A stretch of DNA of 64,000 bases from Bifidobacterium pullorum DSM 20433 (GCF_000771405.1 NZ_JDUI01000003.1:1-64000), one strand, 5' to 3'. Positions 21,214 to 30,525 are shown, counted from the stretch's first letter. Program-made: numbers and translations. The notes: a model not told the origin generated them from the sequence alone.

Positions 21214-21465
21214 TCAGGCGGTCACGACGTCGACGACCTTGCGGTCGCGGCGCACACCGAAGCGCACGTTGCCGTCGGTCAGCGCGAACAGGGTGTGGTC
21301 CTTGCCCATGCCGACATTCTGGCCCGGGTGGAAGTTGGTGCCGCGCTGACGCACGATGATGTTGCCGGCGATGACGGCCTCGCCACCGAACTTCTTGACG
21401 CCGAGGTACTGCGCGTTGGAATCGCGACCGTTGCGCGAGCTGGAAGCGCCCTTCTTATGTGCCAT
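21214..21465 (-). CDS. rpmA: 50S ribosomal protein L27
   Basis: An 83-residue L27, full length, with [19 protein letters not shown] at the start, [20 protein letters not shown], and [12 protein letters not shown]. The N-terminal tail reaches the peptidyl-transferase centre. It starts 34 bp after rplU ends. Confidence 0.98.
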   Translation of the reverse strand: MAHKKGASSSRNGRDSNAQYLGVKKFGGEAVIAGNIIVRQRGTNFHPGQNVGMGKDHTLFALTDGNVRFGVRRDRKVVDVVTA

Positions 21466-21499
21466 GTCTGTTCCTTTCGGTCCTTACCCAGCCGTCAGA

Positions 21500-21808
21500 T
21501 CAGGCGATCGCGGTGATCTTGACGATGGTCTGCTGCTGACGATGGCCCTTGCGACGGGTGACGCCAGTCTTGTTCTTGTACTTCATGATGTTGATCTTCG
21601 GACCCTTGGCAGAGTCGTCGATCACTTCCGCCTTGACGGAGATCGCGGCAAGATCCTTGGCACCGAGGGTGACCTTGGCACCGTCAACCACGAGGGCGAC
21701 CGGGAACTCCACGGTATCGCCGACCTTCGCATCGAGACGGTTCACCACGATGACGTCACCGACCTCGACCTTCTCCTGATGGCCACCGGCCTTCACAATC
21801 GCGTACAT
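21500..21808 (-). CDS. rplU: 50S ribosomal protein L21
   Basis: A 102-residue L21 from the ATG at 21808 ([20 protein letters not shown]), ending in the basic [17 protein letters not shown] segment. The frame is open upstream to 21913, but homology starts at MYAIVK and AAGGAAA precedes it. First gene of the L21-L27 operon, downstream of RNase E/G on the same strand, as in many bacteria. Confidence 0.97.
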   Translation of the reverse strand: MYAIVKAGGHQEKVEVGDVIVVNRLDAKVGDTVEFPVALVVDGAKVTLGAKDLAAISVKAEVIDDSAKGPKINIMKYKNKTGVTRRKGHRQQQTIVKITAIA

Positions 21809-21947
21809 AATCCGTTTCCTTGCTAGTGTTTGGAAGCTGTTCTGTCCGGCACGGCAAAGCCTCACGGCCAGACACCGACTATCTAATCTACACCGACCCG
21901 TGTACGAACGCAAATGGACGAGTCGTGCGTGTCAACTCGACACGCCG

Positions 21948-24662
21948 TCAGTCCTCGGCGCTCGCGGCCACCGCGGCGGCCGCGATCTGGGCGAGCTTGG
22001 CCTTGACGTCCGGCGAGGAGCCCTGCGGCACCTGCACCTGCGTACCCTGGCCATGCTTGTTCGTCTTGACGAACGGATCGCCGCCCTTCAGGGCATACGG
22101 GTCGTCGAAGTCCGCGGACACGGTCGGCTCGTCGTGCAGGATGAAGCCACGGCCCTTGCAGGTCGGGCATTCCTCCGAGAACGCCTCCACCAGGCCCTGG
22201 CCGATGCGCTTGCGCGTCATCTGCACCAGACCCAGCGAGGTGACCTCGGCCACCTGATGCTTGGTGCGGTCACGCGCCAGGCATTCGACCAGACGGCGCA
22301 GCACCAGGTCGCGGTTCGCGGGCATGACCATATCCACGTAGTCGATCATCACCATGCCGCCGATGTCGCGCAGACGCAGCTGGCGGGCGATCTCCTCGGA
22401 GGCCTCCAGGTTGCAGCGGGTGACCGTCTCCTCCAGGCTCTTGCCGCGGCCGATGAACCGGCCCGTGTTCACGTCGATCGTGGTCATCGCCTCGGTGCGG
22501 TCGATGACGATCGAGCCGCCGGACGGCAGGTAGACCTGGCGCTCCATGCCCTTCCTGAGCTGGGAGTCGATCTGCCACTTGTCGAACACGTCCTTGCCCT
22601 CGTGCTCGGCCGGGTCCCACTTCTCCAGCTTGCCCTTCAGGTCGGGGGCCATCGTGTCGAGGTACTCCTCGATGCGCGCGTACACCTTGTCTCCCTCGAC
22701 AATCATCCTGTCGAAGTCGTCGTTGAAGATGTCGCGCACCACGCGGATCGCCACATCCGGCTCGCCCTGCAGCAGCTTGGGACGCTTGCCGTGCAGGAAC
22801 TCGTCACGCTTGGCGGTGATGCGCTCCCACTGGTGCACCAGCGTCTCCAGATCCTTGACGATCGCCTCCTCGGAGGCGCCCTCGGCCGCCGTGCGGATGA
22901 TCACGCCCATGTCCTTCGGCGCGATCTTGGAGACGATGCCCTTCAAACGGCTGCGCTCACGCTCCGAGAGCTTGCGGCTGACGCCGGTCATGCCGCCGGA
23001 GGGCACCAGCACCAGGAAGCGGCCGGCCAGCGTGACCTGCGAGGTCAGACGCGCGCCCTTGTGGCCGATCGGGTCCTTGGTGACCTGCACGAGCACCGGG
23101 TCGCCGGACTTGAACGCCAGCTCGATGCGGCGCGGCTGGCCCTCCAGACGCGTGGTGTCCCAGTTCACCTCGCCGGCGTACAGCACGCCGTTGCGGGCCT
23201 GGCCGATGTCCACGAACGCGGCCTCCATGCTCGGCAGCACGTTCTGCACGCGGCCGAGATAGATGTTGCCGACGGTGGCGACCTCCTGGATGTCGGAGAC
23301 GTAGTGCTCGACCAGGATGTTGTCCTCGATCACCGAGATCTGCGTATGGCGCTCACGTTCGCGCACCACCATCAGGCGCTCCACGCTCTCGCGGCGCGCC
23401 AGGAAATCCTGCTCCATCAGCTGGTTCTGGCGGCTGCGCTCACGGCGGTTGTCGCGCCGACGCTGCTTCTTGGCCTCCAAACGGGTCGAGCCCTCGACAT
23501 CGGTGATCTCATCGATGTACTGCTGCTTGCGCGAGCGGCGGACCAGCGGCTGCTCCTGCTCCTGCTCGGCCTTGGCACCGCGGCGGCGGCGACGACGACG
23601 GCTGACGGTCTGCTCCTCGTCGTCGTTCTCATCCTCCCGGGAGGACTCGCGGGGATGTTCCTCATGCTCGTCACGCGGCCGATCCTCGTTCGCGCGCTCC
23701 TCGCGGTTGCCGCCGCGCGAGCGGCGACGACGGCGACGGGTCGTGCCCTCCTCCTCGTCATCGGATTTGGTGGGACGCTCCTCGTCGATCGGCAGATAGG
23801 TGATGTCGTCGAGCTCGAGGTCCTCCTCGATCTGCTCGACCTCGGCCGCGGCACGACGCTCCTGGGCGTTCAGACGACGCGAACGGCGCGACGAACGCGT
23901 CGACTCGGCATCGGCGGTATCGGCGTGTTCCTGCTCCTCGCGGTCATGGCGGTTCTCGTCACGGTCCTCAGCGCTGGCGGCGCGACGACGGCGCGACGGG
24001 CGGGATTCCTCCTCCGTGCGCTCCTCCTCGACCTCGATACGCTCCTCCTCACGGCCCCGCGCACGGCGGGAACGGGAACGACGGGACGCGGGACGATCCT
24101 CCTGCCCGTCCTCCTCCTCGTCGTCATGGACGGGACGCGGACGCGACTCCGGCAGCACCGGCTCCTGGAACAGCAGGGAGGTCATCGGGCGGGGCTGACG
24201 CCGCGGCTCATGCCCCTCGGGCAGCGCGGCCACCGCGTCGAACGCGCGATCATCACCCGCGGCGTCGCTGAACGGCGAATGGAACACCTGAGCGGATTCC
24301 GACTGCTCGGCGTCCGCGCGGCGACGGGTGCGACGGCGCGTGGGCGTGGGCTCGGCATCCTCGCGAGCGGCCTCGGACACGGGCTTCGACTCGCCCCTGG
24401 ACGGCAGATGCGGCTCCTCGAACAACGGCAGCGAATGATCCTCCACCTTCAGCGCGACGGTGGCGCCGGCGGCACCCACGTCACGGGTGACGCGACGGCC
24501 ACGGCGGCGGCGCGGCGCGGCGGTCTCGGACGACGATGCTTCAGACAACGACTGATCTGCGGCTTCGACCTCGTCGAAGCCCTCACGGTTCACTCTGGGC
24601 ACAATGCTCCTCGCGACGCGCTGCACCGCGTCGTCTGTTTTCCGGCCCGTCCCGGCTGTCAC
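21948..24662 (-). CDS. rne: Ribonuclease E/G family endoribonuclease
   Basis: About 904 residues. The first ~390 are low-complexity, rich in Arg, Glu and Ser (many RRRR and EE blocks), as in actinobacterial RNase E. The catalytic part follows: an S1 domain (NIYLGRVQNVLPSMEAAFVD), the 5' sensor and DNase-I-like region (TRFIGRGKSLEETVTRCNLE, IDYVDMV), and a zinc link CPTCKGRGF. It cuts single-stranded RNA in mRNA decay and rRNA maturation. The start is uncertain: GTG at 24662 gives the longest form, other GTG codons lie near 24600. It is upstream of rplU-rpmA on the same strand. Confidence 0.93.
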   Translation of the reverse strand: MTAGTGRKTDDAVQRVARSIVPRVNREGFDEVEAADQSLSEASSSETAAPRRRRGRRVTRDVGAAGATVALKVEDHSLPLFEEPHLPSRGESKPVSEAAREDAEPTPTRRRTRRRADAEQSESAQVFHSPFSDAAGDDRAFDAVAALPEGHEPRRQPRPMTSLLFQEPVLPESRPRPVHDDEEEDGQEDRPASRRSRSRRARGREEERIEVEEERTEEESRPSRRRRAASAEDRDENRHDREEQEHADTADAESTRSSRRSRRLNAQERRAAAEVEQIEEDLELDDITYLPIDEERPTKSDDEEEGTTRRRRRRSRGGNREERANEDRPRDEHEEHPRESSREDENDDEEQTVSRRRRRRRGAKAEQEQEQPLVRRSRKQQYIDEITDVEGSTRLEAKKQRRRDNRRERSRQNQLMEQDFLARRESVERLMVVRERERHTQISVIEDNILVEHYVSDIQEVATVGNIYLGRVQNVLPSMEAAFVDIGQARNGVLYAGEVNWDTTRLEGQPRRIELAFKSGDPVLVQVTKDPIGHKGARLTSQVTLAGRFLVLVPSGGMTGVSRKLSERERSRLKGIVSKIAPKDMGVIIRTAAEGASEEAIVKDLETLVHQWERITAKRDEFLHGKRPKLLQGEPDVAIRVVRDIFNDDFDRMIVEGDKVYARIEEYLDTMAPDLKGKLEKWDPAEHEGKDVFDKWQIDSQLRKGMERQVYLPSGGSIVIDRTEAMTTIDVNTGRFIGRGKSLEETVTRCNLEASEEIARQLRLRDIGGMVMIDYVDMVMPANRDLVLRRLVECLARDRTKHQVAEVTSLGLVQMTRKRIGQGLVEAFSEECPTCKGRGFILHDEPTVSADFDDPYALKGGDPFVKTNKHGQGTQVQVPQGSSPDVKAKLAQIAAAAVAASAED

Positions 24663-24983
24663 CCCACGCTCTCACCGTGGTCGCGCACTATCGCGCACCG
24701 TACAGGCTGCTCCTGCAAAAGTCTGTGCTGCTCGACGGCGGACACCGGCGCTCGCGGAACACTCACGCGAGGGGATCGACGCCATCTTCAGGCTGCGGCG
24801 GTGGTGTGCAGAACCACCACAGTCCAGTATGACACACTTTTTGCCGGCCGTTCACCACCCATTGGTTTTGCCGCGCGTCGCCGGTCCGCACGGCGACGAC
24901 CTCCACCGCCGCGCATGCGAGGAACATCCCGCCCATGCCGCAAGGCGGACACGGCGGCGCAGGAACGCGGAAGGCCCGGACCG
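24663..24983 (-). promoter_or_regulatory. Region upstream of rne, probable long leader
   Basis: 321 bp without a gene between rne and dapE. On the minus strand a CATACT hexamer near 24825 could be a -10, which would give a leader of about 150 nt. A short stem (GGTGGT..ACCACC) lies at about 24798-24817. RNase E controls its own mRNA through a leader in enteric bacteria; that this is also so here is only a suggestion. I see no convincing ORF. Confidence 0.3.
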
Positions 24984-26213
24984 TCAGCCGAGCCAGTCGC
25001 GCAGGATGCCGGCCATCAGCGTCAGGTCGCTTTCCGGCACCTGCTCGTCATGCTTGTGCGCGAGCAGCGGATCGCCGGCACCCAGGTTGACGGCGGGGAT
25101 GCCGATCGCGGCGAAACGGGCCACGTCGGTCCAGCCGAGCTTGGCGACCGGCTCGCGGCCGGTGCGTTCCCGGACCAGATCGACCAGCGACCGGGCGAGA
25201 GGGTCATCCAGGCCAGGGCGGGCGGACGGCGATTCGTCCTTCATCTCGATGCCGAAGCCCTCGAACACGCCGCCGGTGGCCGTATGCTCGCCGTTGTTCA
25301 GCTCCGCGCCGGCGTCCGTGCCCATCATCAGCGCCTTGGCCTCGGGCAGGGACTTGTCCGGTGCGAAACGGTAGTTCACGTGGATGCGGCATTCGTCCGG
25401 GATCACGTTCGTGCCGTTGCCTCCGGAGATCAGCGTGGCGTTCAGGCCCTCGCGGTACTCCAGACCGTCCACGGTGATGGCCTGCGGCTCATAGGCGTTG
25501 AGACGCATCAGCACCTCGCCGGCCTTGTGGATGGCGTTCTCCCCCATCCACGCGCGCGCCGAGTGCGCGGCCACACCGTGCGCGACCACATCGAAGCGCA
25601 TCGTGCCGTTACAGCCGCCCTCGATGCCGCAGTTCGTCGGTTCGCCGATGATCGCGAAGTCGCCCTCGATCCATTCGGGATGGGCCTCGACCACCTTGCG
25701 CAGGCCATTCTTCTCGGCCACGACCTCCTCATGGTCGTAGAACACGTAGGTCAGGTCCACCTTCGGCTCGGTCAACGCGGCCGCCAGATACAGCAGCGCC
25801 GCGTCGGAGGCCTTCATGTCGGTGGCGCCGCGCCCCCACATCACACGCTCGCCCGGATGCGCGGCGGCGATCTCCGCACGGATCGCCGGATCGCCGGGTT
25901 CCAGCCAACGCGGCGGGAAGTTGTCGATCACCGGCACCGTATCCAAATGCCCGCACAGGATCACGCGGCGATCACGGCCCAGATCGGTCGAGGCCACCAA
26001 CGTATCACCGTGCCGGCGCACGGTCAGATGCGGCTGGCGGCGCAGGAACCGCTCCACCATGTCGGTCAGAGGCCCCTCGTCGTCACTCACCGAATACACG
26101 GCCATGATCTGCTCCATCAGCGCGGCCAGCGCCTCGCCCATCGTGGCGTCCGGCGCGAACCCGATCTCCGCCGGCGTCTCGATCGCCGCGGCCTGCATCA
26201 TCTCATCACTCAT
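24984..26213 (-). CDS. dapE: Succinyl-diaminopimelate desuccinylase
   Basis: A 409-residue zinc peptidase-family (M20) enzyme from the ATG at 26213. It removes succinate from N-succinyl-LL-diaminopimelate, in the pathway to lysine and peptidoglycan. Metal-site motifs: LCGHLDTVPV, WGRGATDMKASDAALL and YDHEEV; the substrate-binding GGNGTNVIPDECRIHVNYR is typical of actinobacterial DapE. The family also contains acetylornithine deacetylases, so the exact substrate rests on overall resemblance. The upstream region is the family A palindrome at 26247-26381. Confidence 0.88.
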   Translation of the reverse strand: MSDEMMQAAAIETPAEIGFAPDATMGEALAALMEQIMAVYSVSDDEGPLTDMVERFLRRQPHLTVRRHGDTLVASTDLGRDRRVILCGHLDTVPVIDNFPPRWLEPGDPAIRAEIAAAHPGERVMWGRGATDMKASDAALLYLAAALTEPKVDLTYVFYDHEEVVAEKNGLRKVVEAHPEWIEGDFAIIGEPTNCGIEGGCNGTMRFDVVAHGVAAHSARAWMGENAIHKAGEVLMRLNAYEPQAITVDGLEYREGLNATLISGGNGTNVIPDECRIHVNYRFAPDKSLPEAKALMMGTDAGAELNNGEHTATGGVFEGFGIEMKDESPSARPGLDDPLARSLVDLVRERTGREPVAKLGWTDVARFAAIGIPAVNLGAGDPLLAHKHDEQVPESDLTLMAGILRDWLG

Positions 26214-26246
26214 GTCCCCCAGCCTACCCGCCCCCGTTCCGATAAT

Positions 26247-26381
26247 CGACACGCCCGGCCTATTGCGGACTCTGCGACATCGTGACCGTGATACAAGTCC
26301 CCAAAACGTTGATATTTCGCCACTGTTCCAACTCCTCGCACGGTCACGATGTCGCGCGGTCCGGAGAAACCGGGTGTGTCG
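26247..26381. repeat. Imperfect palindromic element, family A, copy 2
   Basis: About 135 bp. Left arm begins CGACACGCCCGG and holds GCGGACTCTGCGACATCGTG, then ACCGTGAT; the right arm is its inverted copy, ending CCGGGTGTGTCG. The centre (CCCCAAAACGTTGATATT) matches the centre of copy 3. It lies between the divergent starts of dapE and an AEC transporter gene, so it could influence both promoters. Confidence 0.85.
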
Positions 26382-26493
26382 CGCAACGGGATATGAGACG
26401 AAGGCGGCGACGGCCGCGCGCCGATGCGACACTGGTTACCACGTCCGCAACGGCACCGCCGCGGACGCGATTCCATACAGGCAAGGAGAAGTC

Positions 26494-27435
26494 ATGGGGC
26501 TGCTGAACGCGTTGCAGGGATTCTGCGTCATCGGCATCGTGATCCTCACCGGATACGTGGCGGCGCGGCTGCGCATCGGCGGGTCCAGCGCGCAGATGGT
26601 GCTCAATCGTTTCAGTTTCTTCGTGTGCAGCCCGTGCCTGATGTTCGCGATCCTCTCCAAGGAGCCGATCTTCGACATCTTCCACTCGTCGATCGTCGTG
26701 GCGTTCGCCTCGGCCATGGCCGTCGGCGTGGCCTTCCTCATCATCAACCGACTGTGCTTCCACATGGATGCGGCGCACGCCACCATCGGCGCGTTGAACT
26801 CGCTGTATCTGAACTCGAACAACATCGGCCTGCCGATCGCCACCTACATCCTCGGCGACCCGGCGCTGGTGGCGCCGATCCTGGTGATGCAGCAGGCGCT
26901 GTTCACGCCGGTCGGGCTGACCGTGCTCGACATGGCCACCACCGGCCGCGTGTCGGTCAAGGAGGTGCTGAAGCAGCCGTTCCACCAGCCGATGCTCATC
27001 GCCTCGATACTCGGCATCGCGGTGTCGATCGTCTCGGCCCAGGTCGGCTGGTTCGTGATCCCCGGGTTCATCTTCGACCCGATCGACATGATCGGCGGCG
27101 CCGCGGTGCCGATGATCCTGATGGCGTTCGGCATGTCCCTGCACGGGGCCAGGCCGATGCAAGAGCGGACCGCGCGCCACGCCACGCTCACCGTCACCGC
27201 GCTGAAGAACCTGGCCATGCCGGCGGTGGCGTTCCTGCTCTCCTACTTCGTAATGGGCTTCCGCGGGCCGACGCTGTACGCCTGCGTGGTGCTCGCCGCC
27301 CTGCCGACCGGGCAGAACGTGTACAACTACGCGGCGCGGTACAACGTCGGCACCACGTTCGCGCGCGACGGCATCCTGCTGAGCACGATGACCAGCCCGG
27401 TGGTCATCGCCCTAATCGCCGTGCTGTTGGGCTGA
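26494..27435 (+). CDS. AEC-family (auxin efflux carrier-like) transporter
   Basis: A 313-residue membrane protein with about ten hydrophobic segments. The family marks are the N-terminal GYVAARL, the central LNSNNIGLPIATYILGDPAL, and the C-terminal LPTGQNVYNYAARYNVG. Members export or import small organic acids (malate, malonate and others); the substrate cannot be told from sequence. The ATG at 26494 has AAGGAG 6 bases upstream. A second member of the family is at 39202-40203. It converges on the ABC permease gene, with a palindromic repeat between. Confidence 0.87.
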   Translation: MGLLNALQGFCVIGIVILTGYVAARLRIGGSSAQMVLNRFSFFVCSPCLMFAILSKEPIFDIFHSSIVVAFASAMAVGVAFLIINRLCFHMDAAHATIGALNSLYLNSNNIGLPIATYILGDPALVAPILVMQQALFTPVGLTVLDMATTGRVSVKEVLKQPFHQPMLIASILGIAVSIVSAQVGWFVIPGFIFDPIDMIGGAAVPMILMAFGMSLHGARPMQERTARHATLTVTALKNLAMPAVAFLLSYFVMGFRGPTLYACVVLAALPTGQNVYNYAARYNVGTTFARDGILLSTMTSPVVIALIAVLLG

Positions 27436-27456
27436 TCCCGGTCCCTGCCGACCCCG

Positions 27457-27535
27457 TTTGTCCGAATCGGGGGATTCTTACGTTGTGAACGTAACCATCA
27501 CCCCGAAATAGCAAGAATCCCCCGATTCGGACAAA
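27457..27535. repeat. 79-bp palindromic element, family B, intergenic copy
   Basis: Two perfect 23-bp inverted arms (27457-27479 and 27513-27535; the left starts TTTGTCCGAATCGGGGG) enclose 33 bp. A second copy with the same arms and the same 33-bp spacing lies inside trmD at 62701-62777. The position between convergent genes would also suit a terminator. Confidence 0.9.
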
Positions 27536-27538
27536 ACA

Positions 27539-27563
27539 CGGGCCCGCCACCGACACGGGCCCG
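27539..27563 (-). terminator. Stem-loop after the ABC permease gene
   Basis: CGGGCCCG occurs twice, 9 bases apart, and pairs with itself; on the minus strand TGTTTTG follows. It begins 12 bp after the permease stop. Confidence 0.65.
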
Positions 27564-27574
27564 CGCCTGGCCCG

Positions 27575-29035
27575 TCAGTCGTCGGCGCGGTAATCGGTCA
27601 GGTTCAGGTTGGCGGCCACGCGATTGGACGCGAACGCACCGACCGAGACCAGCGCGAAGCACAGCGCCACGCCGCCCACGAAGCTCAGGATCGTGGCGGG
27701 TTGCGTCATCGATGCCGCGAACAGCGGGAACATGAGCAGCAGCGAGCAGCCGCCCGCCACCACGACCACGGTGGCCAACGGCGTCAGCACCTCCACGAAC
27801 CGCGCGCGGTTCAACGTCTTCACGTCGGTGCCTTCCAACACCAGCATCCGGTATTCGGCCGCCTGGTCGTATACGGAGCCCGCCTGCATCACCCCGCAGC
27901 TGACCGCGGCCAGCACGGCGGCGAACCCGAGCGTCAGCAGACCGCCGGTGCCGATATCGCGCATCATCGTCACACCCGGATCGTCGGCCGGCGGCGCGGC
28001 GCCACCCGACGTCCACGCGGCCGTCGACAGATACCCGCAGATCGAGGTGATGCCGGCGATGAACACGGCCAACGCCACGCCGGAGACGTTGCGCCAGGCG
28101 CGCTTGGGATTGTCGAGGATGCGGCGCATCGCAATCATCGTGGCCGCGTCCTTCGGACGACGCGCCTTGGCGCGGGCGCGAGCCGCCACCACCCATGCGC
28201 CCACCAGGTTCACCACGGCGAACACCAGGAAAAAGAACCCAATGATCACCGCATAGATCATCGCATCACCCAAGCCGGTCAGCATGGTCGGATTCGAGAA
28301 CACCAGGTACGCGGCGGCCACCACGGCCAGGAAGACCAGCACACGCCATTTCGCCGGCAGCGGCTCGGCGGCATGGGACGTCACACCCAGCGGGGTGATC
28401 GCCACACGGCGCAGCGTGACCAGCGCCGAGACCAGCGCCAGCACGGTGACACCCGCCAGCACGGCGATCAGCGCGATCGAACCGACCCACAGCTGCTCGA
28501 ACGTGAACCGTTGATTCTGGAAGTTCAACAGCATGATCAGCGGCATCAGGGCGAAATATCCGACGATGCCGATCAGTGCGCCGACCAACGCCTGTCCTGC
28601 GGCGTCCAACGCGGTCAGCCGCACCACCTGGCCGGTGGTCGCCCCCGCCAATCGCAGCGCGGCCAGGCGGGAGTCGCGCCGGGACGCGGCCAGACGCGCG
28701 GCCGAACCGGCGAGCGCCACGAACGGCACGACCAGCAGGATGCAGGCGAACACGGCCAGCACCACATAGGTCGAGGCCATCTGCGTCATCTGGTCGTCCG
28801 CGAGCCGGCGGGAGAACGCCTCGTAGGTGCCGGGCGCGCAGGCGTCGGGACTGAACAGGCAGCCGATGGTGTGGTCGGCGGAGGCGCGCCAGACGAAGCC
28901 GTGCAGGCCGCCGAGCACGGTCAGGAAGATCGCGGTGGCGGCGGCGAAGGCGATGATGGCGAGCGCGGAGGTGTGCGCGGTCGTGTCGGCGCGGCCGGGG
29001 CGGTGGAACAGGCGCCAGAGTGCGAAGGTGCTCAT
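27575..29035 (-). CDS. ABC transporter permease, FtsX-like
   Basis: A 486-residue membrane protein. It begins with one helix after a short cytosolic part (ALAIIAFAAATAIFLTVLGG), then an extracytoplasmic loop with two Cys (FSPDACAPGTYEAF), then three or more grouped helices per half, the layout of FtsX/MacB-type exporters. It pairs with the ATPase encoded just upstream, whose stop overlaps this start (ATGA, 29032-29035). The substrate is unknown; such pairs often move lipids, peptides or antimicrobials out of the membrane. Confidence 0.85.
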   Translation of the reverse strand: MSTFALWRLFHRPGRADTTAHTSALAIIAFAAATAIFLTVLGGLHGFVWRASADHTIGCLFSPDACAPGTYEAFSRRLADDQMTQMASTYVVLAVFACILLVVPFVALAGSAARLAASRRDSRLAALRLAGATTGQVVRLTALDAAGQALVGALIGIVGYFALMPLIMLLNFQNQRFTFEQLWVGSIALIAVLAGVTVLALVSALVTLRRVAITPLGVTSHAAEPLPAKWRVLVFLAVVAAAYLVFSNPTMLTGLGDAMIYAVIIGFFFLVFAVVNLVGAWVVAARARAKARRPKDAATMIAMRRILDNPKRAWRNVSGVALAVFIAGITSICGYLSTAAWTSGGAAPPADDPGVTMMRDIGTGGLLTLGFAAVLAAVSCGVMQAGSVYDQAAEYRMLVLEGTDVKTLNRARFVEVLTPLATVVVVAGGCSLLLMFPLFAASMTQPATILSFVGGVALCFALVSVGAFASNRVAANLNLTDYRADD

Positions 29036-29934
29036 CGGGCCACCCCGGTTCCCTCGTTCGGGGTCCGCCCCCGCCAGCTGGGGGCCGACACCACGCGTTC
29101 GTCACGCCCGCCGGCGACGCCGGGCAGGTCCGCCAGACGCCCGTCCTGCATGGTGACGGTGCGGTCGCAGAACGCCGCGACGTTCGGATCGTGCGTGACC
29201 ACCACCACGGCGGCGCCGTTCGCACGGCTCGCCTCCATCAGGATCGACATGACCTCGCGCCCGGTGGCCTGGTCGAGCGCGCCGGTCGGCTCGTCGGCGA
29301 ACACCACGGCCGGTTGCACGCACAGGGCGCGGGCGATGGCCACGCGCTGCATCTGCCCGCCGCTCATCTCACCGGGCCGTTGGCCCGCGAGCGCCCTCAG
29401 GCCGAGCCGTTCCAGCCACAGGATCGCCGTATCGGTCGCCTGACGGTAGGCGACCCCGTCGAGCATCATCGGCAGGGCGATGTTCTCGACCGCCGGCAGT
29501 TCGGGCAGCAGCTGGCCGGACTGGAAGACGAAGCCGAAGGCGCTGCGACGCAGCCTGGTGCGTGCCGCGTCCGGCATGGCGGTCAGGTCCGTGCCGCGGA
29601 AGGTCACGGTGCCCGCGGTGGGCCGGATGATGCCGGCGAGCGCGTGCAGCAACGTGGATTTGCCGGAACCGGAAGGTCCCATGACGGCGACCGACTCGCC
29701 CTCGTGCAGGGTGAAGTCGACATGGTTGAGCGCGAGCGTGTGCGCGGGTGCGGGACCCGTGCCGACGGTGCCATGATCGGCGGCGGCGCGGGCGTTGGCG
29801 GCGCCGTAGTCCATGACCAGACCGGAGGCGTTCAGGATCGCGGATCCTTGGGGCGTCCGCGAATGCGTGGATTGGACGGGGACGGCGCCGTGCACGGCGT
29901 GTGTCGGCGCGTATTCGTTTCGATTGCTGTTCAT
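29032..29934 (-). CDS. ABC transporter ATP-binding protein (LolD/MacB type)
   Basis: A 300-residue ATPase from the ATG at 29934. Walker A GPSGSGKSTLL, Q-loop FVFQSGQLLPELPAVENI, signature MSGGQMQRVAIARAL, Walker B VVFADEPTGALD, and the switch His in VVVTHDPNVA. The first ~60 residues are an unusual Ala/His-rich extension. Translationally coupled to the FtsX-like permease. The frame is open to 30219, but MNSNRNEY is the most likely start. Upstream is a repeat-rich 650-bp gap. Confidence 0.88.
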   Translation of the reverse strand: MNSNRNEYAPTHAVHGAVPVQSTHSRTPQGSAILNASGLVMDYGAANARAAADHGTVGTGPAPAHTLALNHVDFTLHEGESVAVMGPSGSGKSTLLHALAGIIRPTAGTVTFRGTDLTAMPDAARTRLRRSAFGFVFQSGQLLPELPAVENIALPMMLDGVAYRQATDTAILWLERLGLRALAGQRPGEMSGGQMQRVAIARALCVQPAVVFADEPTGALDQATGREVMSILMEASRANGAAVVVVTHDPNVAAFCDRTVTMQDGRLADLPGVAGGRDERVVSAPSWRGRTPNEGTGVAR

Positions 29935-30048
29935 GGTTCCGAGATTATGGGCGCGCCGCCGCGCCATCCATAGCACTGCGGAACGATTACCAACGGCGGG
30001 ATTGACGATTCTCATCCTTCCGAACGAGCCGGGCTTCCACCCAGTCGG

Positions 30049-30127
30049 GCCGATGGTCGTAGGGGAAAACGGCACAGGGGGACACGTTCGACCGATTCGC
30101 TGACGCCGAGCCGATGGCTGTAGGGGA
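30049..30127. repeat. Direct repeat spaced 61 bp
   Basis: GCCGATGG..GTAGGGGA occurs at 30049-30066 and at 30110-30127 with two or three differences. The spacing is the same as that of the next repeat pair (30216/30277). Confidence 0.6.
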
Positions 30128-30215
30128 CGATGACGTCCTTCAACGCAAGTCCAGCTCTTACGCAAGAGTAAGGCGCAGGTGCATGGCGCAGGTGACGCAC
30201 GAATGGCACCCGGCA

Positions 30216-30303
30216 CCATCTCTGTGGCCGTATGGCATCCGCTTGACCGCGTAGATTTGCGGGTTCAACTGGCAAGCCATCTCCGTGGCCGCATGGCATC
30301 CGC
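30216..30303. repeat. Direct repeat spaced 61 bp
   Basis: A 27-bp word, CCATCTCTGTGGCCG then TATGGCATCCGC, at 30216-30242 is repeated at 30277-30303 with two changes. Confidence 0.75.
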
Positions 30304-30304
30304 C

Positions 30305-30485
30305 GTGGTACGGTACGGAACGCTCAAACCCCGCAAACTGCGACTCCGTACCACAACAGTGTGGTACAAAACGAATAAAGCCGCACGGAATGAACTCCGT
30401 ACCACAGACGGACGGTACGGAAGAGCTCGAACCCGCAAAACACAGTTCCGTACCACAGCGGTACGGTACGGAACGCGGCAAAGGC
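30305..30485. repeat. Array of about 3.5 hairpin units, GTGGTACGG / CCGTACCAC family (locus 2)
   Basis: Units of about 50-54 bp begin near 30305, 30361, 30413 and 30460. Each opens with a form of GTGGTACGGAA and closes with CTCCGTACCACA, so each is an inverted repeat with a variable inner part. The family is the same as at 9760-9862. The last unit is partial. Confidence 0.85.
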
Positions 30486-30525
30486 CGTTTTCGGACTCGG
30501 TAGCGTGCCGGCGCGATGCCGTGGC

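Noticed and set aside
21900-26285. A 1461-codon plus-strand ORF
   Set aside because: Antisense to RNase E/G and dapE, both with strong motifs on the minus strand.
30305-30485. CRISPR array
   Set aside because: Units are inverted repeats with partly similar insides, only ~3.5 in number, and no cas genes are near.
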